Below are positions 38,386 to 46,539 of a DNA stretch of 47,053 nt, in pieces; positions within the stretch are counted from its first letter, which is position 1; each line of letters opens with the position of its first letter. Made by a program: the position numbers and the translations under genes. Location of the stretch: NCBI RefSeq assembly GCF_900100605.1, contig NZ_FNCN01000043.1, positions 1 to 47,053 of the forward strand, given 5' to 3'. The notes beneath the pieces were generated by a model that saw only the letters and a list, made by a program, of their open reading frames with translations, was not told the DNA's origin and ran no database searches. The stretch is from Sinosporangium album. GTDB taxonomy: Bacteria; Actinomycetota; Actinomycetes; Streptosporangiales; Streptosporangiaceae.

Positions 38386-39738
38386 TCAGACGCGCGGCAG
38401 CGCCCGGCTCAGGAACACATGGGTCGCCTTGCCTCCGTCCATGATGAACGAGAGCACCTCGTGGTGGGCCCCCTCGCCTTCCACGGCGATGAAGACATGC
38501 TCCGACAGCGCGACATACCGCTTCGTCGAGGTCGGCATCTCCTCAAGGCCCGGCAGTTCCCCCGGTGCGGTCGACACCTGGAGGGCGCCGCCGCCCGCGT
38601 CCACGACGTCGTAGCGGAGGATGGGGGCGGCGTAGGAACCGACATACGGAGCGGTGTCGACGACCTCCGGCTCGGCCGGAGGCTTCGGCGTCACAGGGCG
38701 GGTGAGGCCGGCGACGTCGCGGGCTAGGGGGGTGACGACGTCGTCGAGCAGCCCCATCACGTCGCCGCCGTTGACGGCCAGGGCCAGGACGACCCCCCGT
38801 TCGGGGGCGATCCACCAGGTGGTGGACTGCCCCGGCGTGCCGCCGTCGTGCCCATAAGCGCCACCGCCCCAGCCGTGAAGCTCCACGCCGAGCCCCCAGG
38901 CGGAGGGGAAGCCCGGGAAGTACGGCACATCCACCTGCGGCGTGACCATCGCACGGACCGACTCCTCCGACAGCACCCGCGTGCCGTCCTCGGCGACGCC
39001 CCCCGCCAGCAGCATCCGCCCGAACCGCACCAGCTCACGCGGGGCCAGGCACAGCGTGGAACCCGCGGGGCCGTTGCTCCGCGGGGCGAGCCACGGCCTC
39101 ACCACCTGCGGCTTGTCCGGCGGGCCCCCATGTCCGGCGGCGGCCCGGAACAGCACCGCCTCCTCCGGCAGCACCGCTACCTGCGTGCATCCGAGCGGCT
39201 CGGCGAGGTGCTCGCGCAGCGCCTGCTCCCAGGTGCAGCCGCGGAGCCTGGCCACGATCGCACCCAGGACCACATATCCGGAGTTGCAGTAGGAGAACGT
39301 GCTGCCCGGCTCGTCGATCTGCCCGGCGATGCTCAAGGACTTCACGTAGATGTCGACGCAGTCGTCGCCGCGCCCGGTGTCGGTGAAGATGTCGCCGACG
39401 AAGCCGCCCGTGTGCGTGAGCAGGTGCCGTACGGTCACCCGCGCCGCGGCCTCCTCGTCGGCCAGCGTGAACTCCGGCAGGTAGGCGCGGACAGGCTTGT
39501 CCAGGTCGACCAGGCCCTCGTCGACAAGCTGCATGATGAGGGCGGCCGTCCACACCTTCGTCGTGGAGCCGACCTGGTGCACGCTGTCAGGGGTCGCCTC
39601 GACACCCGTCTCCACGTTGAGCACACCGGCGGCGGCCTCGTGCAACTCGCCGTCGGCGTAGACGGCGAGGGTCGCACCGGGCACGCCGCGAGCCTTGACC
39701 GCCTCGTCGAGGGTCTTCTGCAGTTCGGAGAGCGTCAT
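38386..39738 (-). CDS. Serine hydrolase (class C beta-lactamase/esterase family), copy 1
   Basis: 450 residues from ATG 39738 (AAAGGGGAT upstream). The penicillin-binding-fold motifs are intact: S-x-x-K at Ser58-Lys61 (VGSTTKVW), Y-x-N in FSYCNSGYVVLGA and H-x-G in YGHDGGTPGQS. A C-terminal lipocalin-like extension (from about residue 365, PYVGSYAAP) is typical of the EstB/Pab87-like branch. There is no signal peptide, so it is probably a cytosolic esterase or peptidase rather than an antibiotic-resistance enzyme. It is a tandem paralogue of the gene at 39999-41351, with the same length and a matching 21-bp operator 52 bases ahead of the start. Confidence 0.92.
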   Translation of the reverse strand: MTLSELQKTLDEAVKARGVPGATLAVYADGELHEAAAGVLNVETGVEATPDSVHQVGSTTKVWTAALIMQLVDEGLVDLDKPVRAYLPEFTLADEEAAARVTVRHLLTHTGGFVGDIFTDTGRGDDCVDIYVKSLSIAGQIDEPGSTFSYCNSGYVVLGAIVARLRGCTWEQALREHLAEPLGCTQVAVLPEEAVLFRAAAGHGGPPDKPQVVRPWLAPRSNGPAGSTLCLAPRELVRFGRMLLAGGVAEDGTRVLSEESVRAMVTPQVDVPYFPGFPSAWGLGVELHGWGGGAYGHDGGTPGQSTTWWIAPERGVVLALAVNGGDVMGLLDDVVTPLARDVAGLTRPVTPKPPAEPEVVDTAPYVGSYAAPILRYDVVDAGGGALQVSTAPGELPGLEEMPTSTKRYVALSEHVFIAVEGEGAHHEVLSFIMDGGKATHVFLSRALPRV

Positions 39739-39789
39739 CCGATCCCCTTTCGTATGGAGAGCGCCGGTAGTTGCTCGGCTGCGCCACGG

Positions 39790-39810
39790 GTAAAGTGCAT
39801 CGCACGTTAT
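39790..39810. promoter_or_regulatory. 21-bp inverted repeat upstream of serine hydrolase copy 1 (candidate TetR operator)
   Basis: GTAAAGT-GCATCGC-ACGTTAT: two seven-base arms (one clear mismatch between inner hexamers TAAAGT and ACGTTA) seven bases apart. The right arm ACGTTAT and the spacing are identical to the site at 41422-41442 next to the tetR gene. Confidence 0.6.
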
Positions 39811-39998
39811 AGGGGCGGATCAGTGCGCGCCACATTCGATCCGCCAAACTCGGCAACCGTCTTCGTACACCCCGACATACAGGGCGGACACCTGTGTCAG
39901 AGTGCCTCGGCCGCGGCGACCTGCGCCTGGTACGCCTTGTGCACAGTGCGGGGCCGTGACGCCGGGACCCGGCGTCACAGCCCGCAGGGGTCTCCCGC

Positions 39999-41351
39999 TC
40001 AGACGCGGGGCAACGCCCGGCCGTCGAACAGGCGGGCGGCCCTGCCGTCCTTCATGGCGAACGAGATCACCTGGTGCTGTCCGCCGAGGGGTTCGGTGCC
40101 GATGAAGGTGTGCTCGCCGTACGCGACGAAGCGCACGGCCGTGTCCGGCAGCCCGAGTGCGGAGATCGGGCCGGTGACGGTGATCTTCACTTCGAGCGCG
40201 CCGTCGACGGCGGCGACGTTGTAGCGGACCTGCGGACCGGCGTAGACGCCGACGTAGGGGGCGGCGTCGGCGCGGGCGGGCTCCGCCGGGGGCACGGGCC
40301 TGGTCTCGGGCACCAGTCCGGCCTGGCTGGTGATCGGGTTGACCACGTCCTCGACCAGGCTGTCGACGTCACCGCCGTTTGCGTTGACGGCGAGGACGAC
40401 TCCGCTCTCCGGGGCGATCCACCAGATGGTGCTCTGCCCGATCGTGCCGCCAGTGTGGCCGTAGGCGCCGTTGCCCCAGCCCATGATGGTGAACCCCAGC
40501 CCCCAGTGGCCGCCGAAGCCGGGCAGGTCCGGCACCTTGAACTGCGGGGTGAGCATCTGGCGGACCGACTCCTCCGCCAGGACGCGCGTCCCGTCCTCCG
40601 CCACACCCCCGGCCAGGATCATCCTGGCGAAGCGGACCAGCTCGCGGGGCGCCAGGTTCAGCATCGAGCCCGCGGGGCCGAGGCTGCGGGGAAGCTGCCA
40701 GTGGGGTGCCGGCACCGGCTCGGAGGCACCTGGCGGGGTCACGTGGCCGAAGGCGGCGCGGAACAGCAGGGCCTCCTCCGGGTACAGCGCCGCCTGCGTG
40801 CACCCGAGGGGGGTCAGCAGGCGCTCACGCACGACCTGCTCCCAGACGGCGCCGCGCAGCCTCGCCACCAGCGCGCCCAGCACGATGTAGCCGGAGTTGC
40901 AGTAGGCCAGCGCCTCCCCCGGCGGCGTGACCTGCGCGGCCGTGGAGAGGCCCTTTACGTAGATGTCGACGCAGTCGTCGCCGCGCCCGGTGTCGGTGAA
41001 GATGTCGCCTTCGAAGCCGCCGGTGTGGGTGAGCAGGTGCCGTACGGTGACCCGCGCGGCGGCGTCCGCGTCGGCGAGCGTGAACTCGGGCAGGTAGGTG
41101 GCGACGGGCTTGTCCAGGTCGACCAGGCCCTCCTCGACGAGCTGCATCACCAGCGCGGCGGTCCACACCTTGCTCGTCGACCCCACCTGGAACACGCTGT
41201 CGACGGTCGCCTCCACGCCGGTGTTGACGTTGAGCACACCGGTCGCGGCCTCGTGCAGCGCGCCGTCGGCCCACACCGCGATGGCCGCGCCGGGCACGCC
41301 GTGGGCGCGCGCCGCATCCTCGAGGTTCTTTTGGAGATCGTCCAGCATCAT
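39999..41351 (-). CDS. Serine hydrolase (class C beta-lactamase/esterase family), copy 2
   Basis: 450 residues from ATG 41351, eight bases after GGAAGGGA; this start aligns exactly with that of copy 1 (MMLDDLQKNLEDAARAHG against MTLSELQKTLDEAVKARG). Catalytic motifs: S-x-x-K in VGSTSKVW, Y-x-N in LAYCNSGYIVLGA and H-x-G in YGHTGGTIGQS. Long identical stretches with copy 1 (such as VRHLLTHTGGF and GDIFTDTGRGDDCVDIYVK) show a tandem duplication. The C-terminal lipocalin-like domain is the most diverged part. It is divergent from tetR, with the operator between them. Confidence 0.92.
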   Translation of the reverse strand: MMLDDLQKNLEDAARAHGVPGAAIAVWADGALHEAATGVLNVNTGVEATVDSVFQVGSTSKVWTAALVMQLVEEGLVDLDKPVATYLPEFTLADADAAARVTVRHLLTHTGGFEGDIFTDTGRGDDCVDIYVKGLSTAAQVTPPGEALAYCNSGYIVLGALVARLRGAVWEQVVRERLLTPLGCTQAALYPEEALLFRAAFGHVTPPGASEPVPAPHWQLPRSLGPAGSMLNLAPRELVRFARMILAGGVAEDGTRVLAEESVRQMLTPQFKVPDLPGFGGHWGLGFTIMGWGNGAYGHTGGTIGQSTIWWIAPESGVVLAVNANGGDVDSLVEDVVNPITSQAGLVPETRPVPPAEPARADAAPYVGVYAGPQVRYNVAAVDGALEVKITVTGPISALGLPDTAVRFVAYGEHTFIGTEPLGGQHQVISFAMKDGRAARLFDGRALPRV

Positions 41352-41421
41352 GGTGCCCGTCCCTTCCACCTACGGCCCGCGGTCTGTGCCGGGGCGGGCC
41401 GCGTCCGACTTCCGCCAACCG

Positions 41422-41442
41422 TTAACGTATAAAGCACGTTAT
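41422..41442. promoter_or_regulatory. 21-bp inverted repeat between serine hydrolase copy 2 and tetR (candidate operator)
   Basis: TTAACGT-ATAAAGC-ACGTTAT: near-perfect seven-base arms (TAACGT/ACGTTA exact) seven bases apart, in the only AT-rich part of the divergent gap. It lies 71 bases from the hydrolase start and 74 from the tetR start. Its position and repetition at 39790 fit autoregulation plus control of both hydrolases. Confidence 0.7.
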
Positions 41443-41515
41443 GGAGGACGTCATTGCGTCGCCATGGCGGATCCACCAAACGGTCCACGTTTCTTCGTCC
41501 GAGGAGACCTAGCGC

Positions 41516-42175
41516 ATGACGGCCCCGAGACGCACCCGTGTGCGGCGCAACTCACTCAGCCGAGCCCTCGTCGTCGAGGCCGCCATCACGCTGCTCGACC
41601 GGGACGGCCCGGACAAGGTCACCATGCGCGCCGTCGCCTCCGCGCTGGGCGCGCAGCAGATGTCGATCTACAACTATGTGAGCGGCAAGGCCGACCTGTT
41701 CGCCGCCGTCGAGGAACATCTCTACAGCACACTGCGGGTGCCCGATCCGGCCACGGCCGGGATCGAGGAGTTCGTCGGCGTCTACCGCGAGCTCTGGCGT
41801 CTACTGAAGGCCCATCCGTGGCTGGTCCACCTCCACATCGCGGTGGTGGACGTGCCGGACATGCGCCTGCGCATGGCCGAGGCGACCTACGCCATCCTGT
41901 TCCGCCTCGGCCTCTCCGCACGGGAGGCCGTCATCTTCTCCACCGCGGCGGGAAACCTCGTCCTCGGATGCGCCGCGCTGTACGCCGAAGCGCGGCACAC
42001 CGACGTCGAGGCGGACCGGGCGGCGGCGATCAGGCGGCTCGCCGGCGGCTACCCCTCGCTGATCCACATCACCGAAGTCCAGGACATCGTCCTGCAGGAC
42101 GATGTCCTGGACTTCGGGCTCGCCGCCCTCGTCCGGGAACTGCGCGAACGCACTGGAGCCGGCGGAGCCGCCTAG
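41516..42175 (+). CDS. TetR-family transcriptional regulator
   Basis: 219 residues from ATG 41516 (GAGGAGACC upstream). The N-terminal HTH reads VTMRAVASALGAQQMSIYNY with VSGKADLF. The rest is the alpha-helical ligand domain typical of the tetracycline-repressor-like C-terminal family (LVHLHIAVVDVPDMRLRMAE, then ATYAILFRLGLSAREA). Near the 3' end the gene contains a perfect 46-bp palindrome (42072-42117) that codes for ITEVQDIVLQDDVLDFG. The stop overlaps the stop of the convergent HAD gene by three bases. It probably represses both serine hydrolases and itself through the 21-bp sites. Confidence 0.92.
   Translation: MTAPRRTRVRRNSLSRALVVEAAITLLDRDGPDKVTMRAVASALGAQQMSIYNYVSGKADLFAAVEEHLYSTLRVPDPATAGIEEFVGVYRELWRLLKAHPWLVHLHIAVVDVPDMRLRMAEATYAILFRLGLSAREAVIFSTAAGNLVLGCAALYAEARHTDVEADRAAAIRRLAGGYPSLIHITEVQDIVLQDDVLDFGLAALVRELRERTGAGGAA
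42072..42117. repeat. Perfect 46-bp palindrome inside tetR
   Basis: The left half CCGAAGTCCAGGACATCGTC plus CTG (42072-42094) is followed without spacer by its exact reverse complement (42095-42117). There are no mismatches over 23 bp per arm. It lies 55 bases before the tetR stop, in frame, with no U tract. Confidence 0.97.
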
Positions 42176-42906
42176 AAGTGGTCGAGCAGCTCGGGGAAGG
42201 CCGACAGGTGGAGGACCCCGGCGTCGCCGGGGTCGAGTTCGTCGTGCTCCAGCACCCAGGTGTGGGCGTGCGGGATGAAGACCGCGTTCATGCCCGCCCG
42301 CCGCGCCGGGAGGATGTCCGACTTAGGAGAGTTGCCGATCATCCAGGTGGCGGCGGGCAGGAGCGCGAGGTCCGCGCTGATCCGCGTGTAGGTGGCGACG
42401 TCCTTCTCGGGCACGATGTGCACGCTGCTGAAGTGGTGGGCGAGGTCCGAAGCCTCGATCTTGCGCCGCTGCTCCTCGACGGCGCCCTTGGTCAGCAGCA
42501 GCAGGTCGTGTCTGCCGCCGAGCTCGGCGAGCGTGTCGGCCACCCCCGCGACGAGCTCGACGCGGCGCTCCGTGAGCGCGACGGCCAGCCGATCGATGTG
42601 GCGGAGCTCGGCCTCGGAGGCCGGCCTGCCGCGGAGCCGGGCGAAGCAGTCGGCGAGGCTGCGGAGGAAGACCAGCGTGCCGTAGCCATGCACGCGCGTG
42701 TTCGCCTTCTCGATTTCGTTGAACACGGCGCGGCGGGCGTCCCTGTCGGACTCGGGATGCTCGACCCAGTCGAGAAAGTCGCCGATGATCCGCTCGAAGA
42801 TGACGTTGTTCTCCCAGAGCGTGTCGTCGGCGTCGAAGATGAGCACTTGCCGGTCGCGTCTCACGCCCGGCCTCCCGCTCTGGGAGGCCGTCTCCGTCGG
42901 TTTCAC
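42172..42906 (-). CDS. HAD-superfamily hydrolase
   Basis: 244 residues from GTG 42906 (GGAG five bases upstream). Motif I is LIFDADDTLWENN (nucleophile Asp in DxDxT), motif II LLLLTKGAVEEQ (Thr), and motifs III/IV are in VHIVPEKDVATY (Lys) and ATWMIGNSPKSDILPARRAG (GNSxxxD). The alpha-helical cap between motifs I and II is of the C1 type. It is probably a cytosolic phosphatase of sugar-phosphate or nucleotide type; the substrate is not predictable. Tail-to-tail overlap with tetR. Confidence 0.92.
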   Translation of the reverse strand: MKPTETASQSGRPGVRRDRQVLIFDADDTLWENNVIFERIIGDFLDWVEHPESDRDARRAVFNEIEKANTRVHGYGTLVFLRSLADCFARLRGRPASEAELRHIDRLAVALTERRVELVAGVADTLAELGGRHDLLLLTKGAVEEQRRKIEASDLAHHFSSVHIVPEKDVATYTRISADLALLPAATWMIGNSPKSDILPARRAGMNAVFIPHAHTWVLEHDELDPGDAGVLHLSAFPELLDHF

Positions 42907-43012
42907 TGAAGCTCCTCACTCCCCTCGCCCCGACTTGGGGCCACAGGGAGCGTACATTTCCGGAGCGTCCGCAGGCTTCAGGTTTTTACCTGGCCTCCGC
43001 CGGGGCCTCGCA

Positions 43013-43031
43013 TCCCCTGAAATACAGGGGA
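43013..43031. promoter_or_regulatory. 19-bp palindrome upstream of the HAD gene
   Basis: TCCCCTG and CAGGGGA are perfect arms around AAATA, a size usual for a dimeric regulator site. The cognate protein is unknown; the nearby FadR-type regulator is one candidate. Confidence 0.45.
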
Positions 43032-43247
43032 ATCCACCGCGTGACCTGCGCCGTGGTGCGCGCGGCGGCAAAAAACTCCCCTCGAACTCTTGACATAGGC
43101 CACGACCAGAGGTGAGTGTATTGGCATAGCCACTTATCCGATTGGCTGATGTTGGGACGGATAGGTGCACCGGGAGGCGGTTTGACCGCGGAATCGCCCG
43201 CTTCCCACGCCGGTGGTGCATACGGAGCGGCGGCATGGACGCCGCGC

Positions 43248-43276
43248 GGGTGTCCACACAACCCCAGTGGACACCC
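43248..43276. terminator. Terminator after the FadR-type gene
   Basis: GGGTGTCCAC and GTGGACACCC are perfect 10-bp arms around a nine-base loop, 68 bases beyond the stop of the minus-strand regulator gene. Confidence 0.7.
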
Positions 43277-43343
43277 CCAGCCCCGGCTCCGGGTGGGCGG
43301 GACGGCCTGATCCCCAGTCACAGCCGTCTCGCCCGCACCGGAG

Positions 43344-44138
43344 TCACCACTTGTGAGTGTGGCGGCGGCCCAGGTGGTCCATCACCATCGTGTGGTGGTT
43401 CTGGACGGCGGACACCGCCGCGTCCTCGTCGGCCCGCTCCAGCGCGTGCATGATCGGCTCGTGGATCGCAATCAGCCTACCCGCCGCACTCGGCTTCAGC
43501 CAGGCGGGCACCTTCTCGCTCTGGATCCACGGATCGTATTCGTAGCGGATCACCGCCGTGTGCACACTCTCGTAGATCGACGACAGGAACGGGTTGCCCG
43601 AACGCTGCACCACCGTGGCGTGGAACACCGTGTCGGCAGCGATCCACGCCGACGTGCTGCCCGCGGCCTCCTTCAGCTTCTCGAACGCCGCCCGCACGTC
43701 GTCCAGCCCTTCGGTGCCGCCGCGGCGGACCGCCTCGCGAACACCTATCGTCTCCAGCCACAAACGGAGCTCGGCGAGGTCCGCCACGGACTCCTTGTCG
43801 AGTTCCAGCATGAGACTGACCGACGCCGTCATGCTGCGGTCGGGCCTGTGCACCACGTAGGCGCCCGACCCGGGGCGGATCTCCACCAGGCCCATCAGGG
43901 ACAGGGTGCGCAGTGCCTGACTCACGGTGGGGCGGCTCGCGCCGAACCTCACCGCGAGGTCGCGCTCGGAGGGAAGGCGGGTGTTCTCCGCCAGATCCTC
44001 GGTCACGATGAACTGGCGGATCTGCTCGGCGACAAGCTCCGACAGGCGGCTCACGGCCACGGGGCGAACGGGTCCGAAATCAACGGGCCCAGACCGACCG
44101 CGCCCCGCACCACCGGCCGAACCCTTCGATGCCTTCAT
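43344..44138 (-). CDS. FadR-subfamily GntR regulator
   Basis: 264 residues from ATG 44138 (AAGGGG about 10 bases upstream). A short basic Gly/Ser-rich leader is followed by the GntR winged helix (LVAEQIRQFIVTEDLAENTR, LPSERDLAVRFGASRPTVSQ, ALRTLSLMGLVEIRPGSGAY). The C-terminal helical FCD domain has its metal-binding set (Asp/His in DTVFHATVV, His in IHEPIMHAL, His in QNHHTMVMDHL). FCD regulators respond to organic acids or sugar acids. The target is unknown; SulP upstream on the same strand is separated by 188 bases. Confidence 0.92.
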   Translation of the reverse strand: MKASKGSAGGAGRGRSGPVDFGPVRPVAVSRLSELVAEQIRQFIVTEDLAENTRLPSERDLAVRFGASRPTVSQALRTLSLMGLVEIRPGSGAYVVHRPDRSMTASVSLMLELDKESVADLAELRLWLETIGVREAVRRGGTEGLDDVRAAFEKLKEAAGSTSAWIAADTVFHATVVQRSGNPFLSSIYESVHTAVIRYEYDPWIQSEKVPAWLKPSAAGRLIAIHEPIMHALERADEDAAVSAVQNHHTMVMDHLGRRHTHKW

Positions 44139-44326
44139 GAGCGACTGCCCCTTCTCGTCATCAGATCCACGGGCGAGTCTAGGCCGTTTATCCTCAGCGC
44201 GCCGCCCCGCTTCGGCGGCATCTCGCACTGCGGCGAGGGGGTTTGCCGACCTCTGTGATCCCCGGTGTCCGCGCCCATGGCACCCCCTCGCGCTCAGATG
44301 TCGCCGATCAGCTGGAATGCCGGTGG

Positions 44327-46024
44327 TCAGGGGCTCGCGGAGGGGAGCACATATCGGCCGGCGACAAGGTGCCGGGCGTGCGCGATCGCCGATGGGGTGT
44401 CGGTGAAGACCGACCCCTCGCAGGCCACGCCGAGAGCGGTGAACACCCTCCTGTGCTGGGGCCGTACGCCCGACAGCAGGACCGTGATGTCGCGCTGCTC
44501 CAACTGCTTGATCACCTCGCCCAGCACCTGGGCCCCGGTCGCGTCGACGGTGGTGACCTGCGACATGCGCAGGATGACGACCTGGACGTCGGCGACGGCC
44601 CCGAGCTGGAGGAGGAACCGGTGGGCGGCGGCGAAGAACAGGGGTCCTTCGAAGCGGTAGGCCACGATGTGCTCGTTGAGGAGCCGGCGCTCCTCGTCGG
44701 TCTGCGCGCCCGCGGCCCCGCCGAGGGGGACCCGCTGAACCTGGACGCTGCGGGCGACCGCCCGGACCGCCAGCAGGATCGCGACGCCGATGCCGACGAC
44801 GACCGCGGTGATGAGGTCGAGCGCGACCGTCACGGTGAACGTCAGCACCATGACGAGCGCGTCGCCGCGGGTGGAGCGGGCGATGGCACGCAGCGAGCCG
44901 ATCTGGACCATGCGCACGGTCGTGCCGAGCAGCACGCCGGCGAGCGCGGCGAGGGGGATGCGGGCCACCAGGCCCGCGAGCGCGAACACGATGACGGCCA
45001 GGACCAGCGCGTGGACGACGGCCGACAGGCGGGAGCGGGCCCCGGCGCGCACGTTGACCGCGGTACGGGCGATGGCCCCCGTGGCCGGCACCCCGCCGAA
45101 CAGCGGCGTCACCAGGTTGGCGACTCCCTGGCCGAACAGCTCACGGTCCGGCTCGTGGCGCTCGTCGGCGCTCATGGTGTCGGCCACCGAGGCGCACAGC
45201 AGGCTTTCCAGCGCGGCGAGCGCGGCGACGGCCAGGGCCGCCGGCAGGAGTACGGCGATCGCCCCGAAGTCGAGGAAGTCGAGCGAGGGCGCGGGGAGCG
45301 TGGCGGGCAGGGCGCCGATCCTGGCGATGTCGAGCTCCAGGGTCTCGGCGGCGAGGGCGGCGAGCGCCACCGCGATCAGCGAGAACGGCACTCCCGGCCG
45401 CCACTGCGCCCCAATGAGCATCACCGCGGCGACCAGCAGGGCGACCAGAGGCGCCTCCCAGGAGGGCGCCCGCACGAAGGCCGCCACCGCCTCCGCCGCG
45501 ACCTGCCAGACCCGCTCGGCAGAGCCCGCGGCGACGCCGAGCGCGGCGGGGATCTGCTGGAGGGCGATGACCACGGCGATGCCGGCGGTGAACCCTTCGA
45601 TCACAGGAGTGGGGACAAAGGCGGCGAAGCGCCCCACTCTCGCCAGGGCCAGGCCGAGCAGCATCACCCCGGCGAGGAGCCCGACGAACAGCACGCCGTT
45701 CACCCCGAACTGCGCGATGATCGGGACCAGCACCACGGTCATGGCGCCGGTCGGCCCGGACACCTGGAGGTTGCTCCCTCCGAAGACCGCGGCTAAAAAA
45801 CCCGCCACGATCGCGGTGGCGAGCCCCGCCTGCGCGCCCGCCCCCGAGGTGACGCCGAAGGCCAGGGCCAACGGCAGCGCCACGATGGCGACGGTGACAC
45901 CTGCGACTAGGTCGCGCCGCGGATCGCGCCGCATGGCCGCAAGGTCAGCTCGGCCGGGCAGCAGGCCATGGAACAGGGCGGTCAGTCTGCGCTGCGTCCA
46001 CGCAGTTGCGAGTGCCGTACTCAC
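44327..46024 (-). CDS. SulP-family anion transporter with STAS domain
   Basis: 565 residues from GTG 46024 (GAGGGGAG upstream). It has about 12 membrane helices; the family motif is seen in LVAGVTVAIVALPLALAFGV and SGPTGAMTVVLVPIIAQFG. A C-terminal cytosolic STAS domain begins near residue 455 (IVAYRFEGPLFFAAAHRFLL) with VILRMSQVTTVDATGAQVLG and GVRPQHRRVFTALGV. Bacterial SulP proteins import sulfate, bicarbonate or dicarboxylates with sodium or protons; the substrate cannot be fixed here. No carbonic anhydrase gene or domain is attached. Confidence 0.93.
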   Translation of the reverse strand: MSTALATAWTQRRLTALFHGLLPGRADLAAMRRDPRRDLVAGVTVAIVALPLALAFGVTSGAGAQAGLATAIVAGFLAAVFGGSNLQVSGPTGAMTVVLVPIIAQFGVNGVLFVGLLAGVMLLGLALARVGRFAAFVPTPVIEGFTAGIAVVIALQQIPAALGVAAGSAERVWQVAAEAVAAFVRAPSWEAPLVALLVAAVMLIGAQWRPGVPFSLIAVALAALAAETLELDIARIGALPATLPAPSLDFLDFGAIAVLLPAALAVAALAALESLLCASVADTMSADERHEPDRELFGQGVANLVTPLFGGVPATGAIARTAVNVRAGARSRLSAVVHALVLAVIVFALAGLVARIPLAALAGVLLGTTVRMVQIGSLRAIARSTRGDALVMVLTFTVTVALDLITAVVVGIGVAILLAVRAVARSVQVQRVPLGGAAGAQTDEERRLLNEHIVAYRFEGPLFFAAAHRFLLQLGAVADVQVVILRMSQVTTVDATGAQVLGEVIKQLEQRDITVLLSGVRPQHRRVFTALGVACEGSVFTDTPSAIAHARHLVAGRYVLPSASP

Positions 46025-46539
46025 CCGAATCTCCCCTCACTCGTGTTTCGGTGCTCTTCACTCCGGTCACGCGCGGGTAGCGGATGAGCGCGGGCCCTCC
46101 GTCCATGCCGCAACCGGTGGTGCGATGCGCTGAACAACTCACGGGGTGCCGAGTCCGGTTGGGAGGCCCGCATGTTGGGCTCGCCACGACCGAACCCACT
46201 CCGACACGACTGACCACATATTTGGCGTGGTACGGCATGTGCGGGGTTAGCCAATTGCGCAAATTCATAGGGATTGGCGAAACGCCAATATTGTAACCAT
46301 GCGTAACACCTATCTGACTAACCGTACATGCCCACTGAAGCGCTTGGTACAGAAATCCCAGGCGGCGGGGATCAACACCAGTCGTTCCCCTACACCCCGC
46401 CAACTCTTCGCCCCGGACATGATCATGCCTCCGGCGCATTCCGCGTCGGAGGCGTGAGCCGACAGGATCAGAGGGGACCAGACAGGACCAGACGGGGTCG
46501 GGCGGGGTCGGGCGCGCTCAGGCCGGGGCCGGGCCGGGG
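46025..46539. other. Intergenic region upstream of SulP
   Basis: 515 bases with no supported gene. A pronounced AT-rich segment (46195-46325) contains the palindrome ATTGGCG-AAA-CGCCAAT (46273-46289), a likely operator or promoter element. Near 46470-46540 the sequence is a simple run of GGGGTCGGGC/GGACCAGAC-like short repeats just beyond the stop of the XRE-PPOX gene. Confidence 0.5.
46273..46289. promoter_or_regulatory. 17-bp palindrome upstream of SulP
   Basis: ATTGGCG-AAA-CGCCAAT, perfect seven-base arms with a three-base centre in an AT-rich island about 250 bases ahead of the SulP start. The binding protein is unknown. Confidence 0.5.

Larger units (their letters stand above)
42907..43343. 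other. Intergenic region between HAD and FadR-type genes
   Basis: 437 bases without a credible gene. It holds a perfect odd palindrome TCCCCTG-AAATA-CAGGGGA (43013-43031), a plus-strand TTGACA (43088-43093) in an AT-richer stretch, and a strong stem-loop at 43248-43276. The palindrome lies about 107 bases ahead of the HAD start and could be an operator. Confidence 0.5.

Noticed and set aside
42986-43321. Short minus-strand frames in the HAD-FadR gap
   Set aside because: They lack ribosome-binding sites and recognisable sequence and cross the hairpins in that gap.
44243-46133. Long plus-strand frames opposite the SulP gene
   Set aside because: They give Asp/His/Gly-rich or Ala/Thr/Ser-rich sequence with no domain and mirror the codon bias of the SulP strand.
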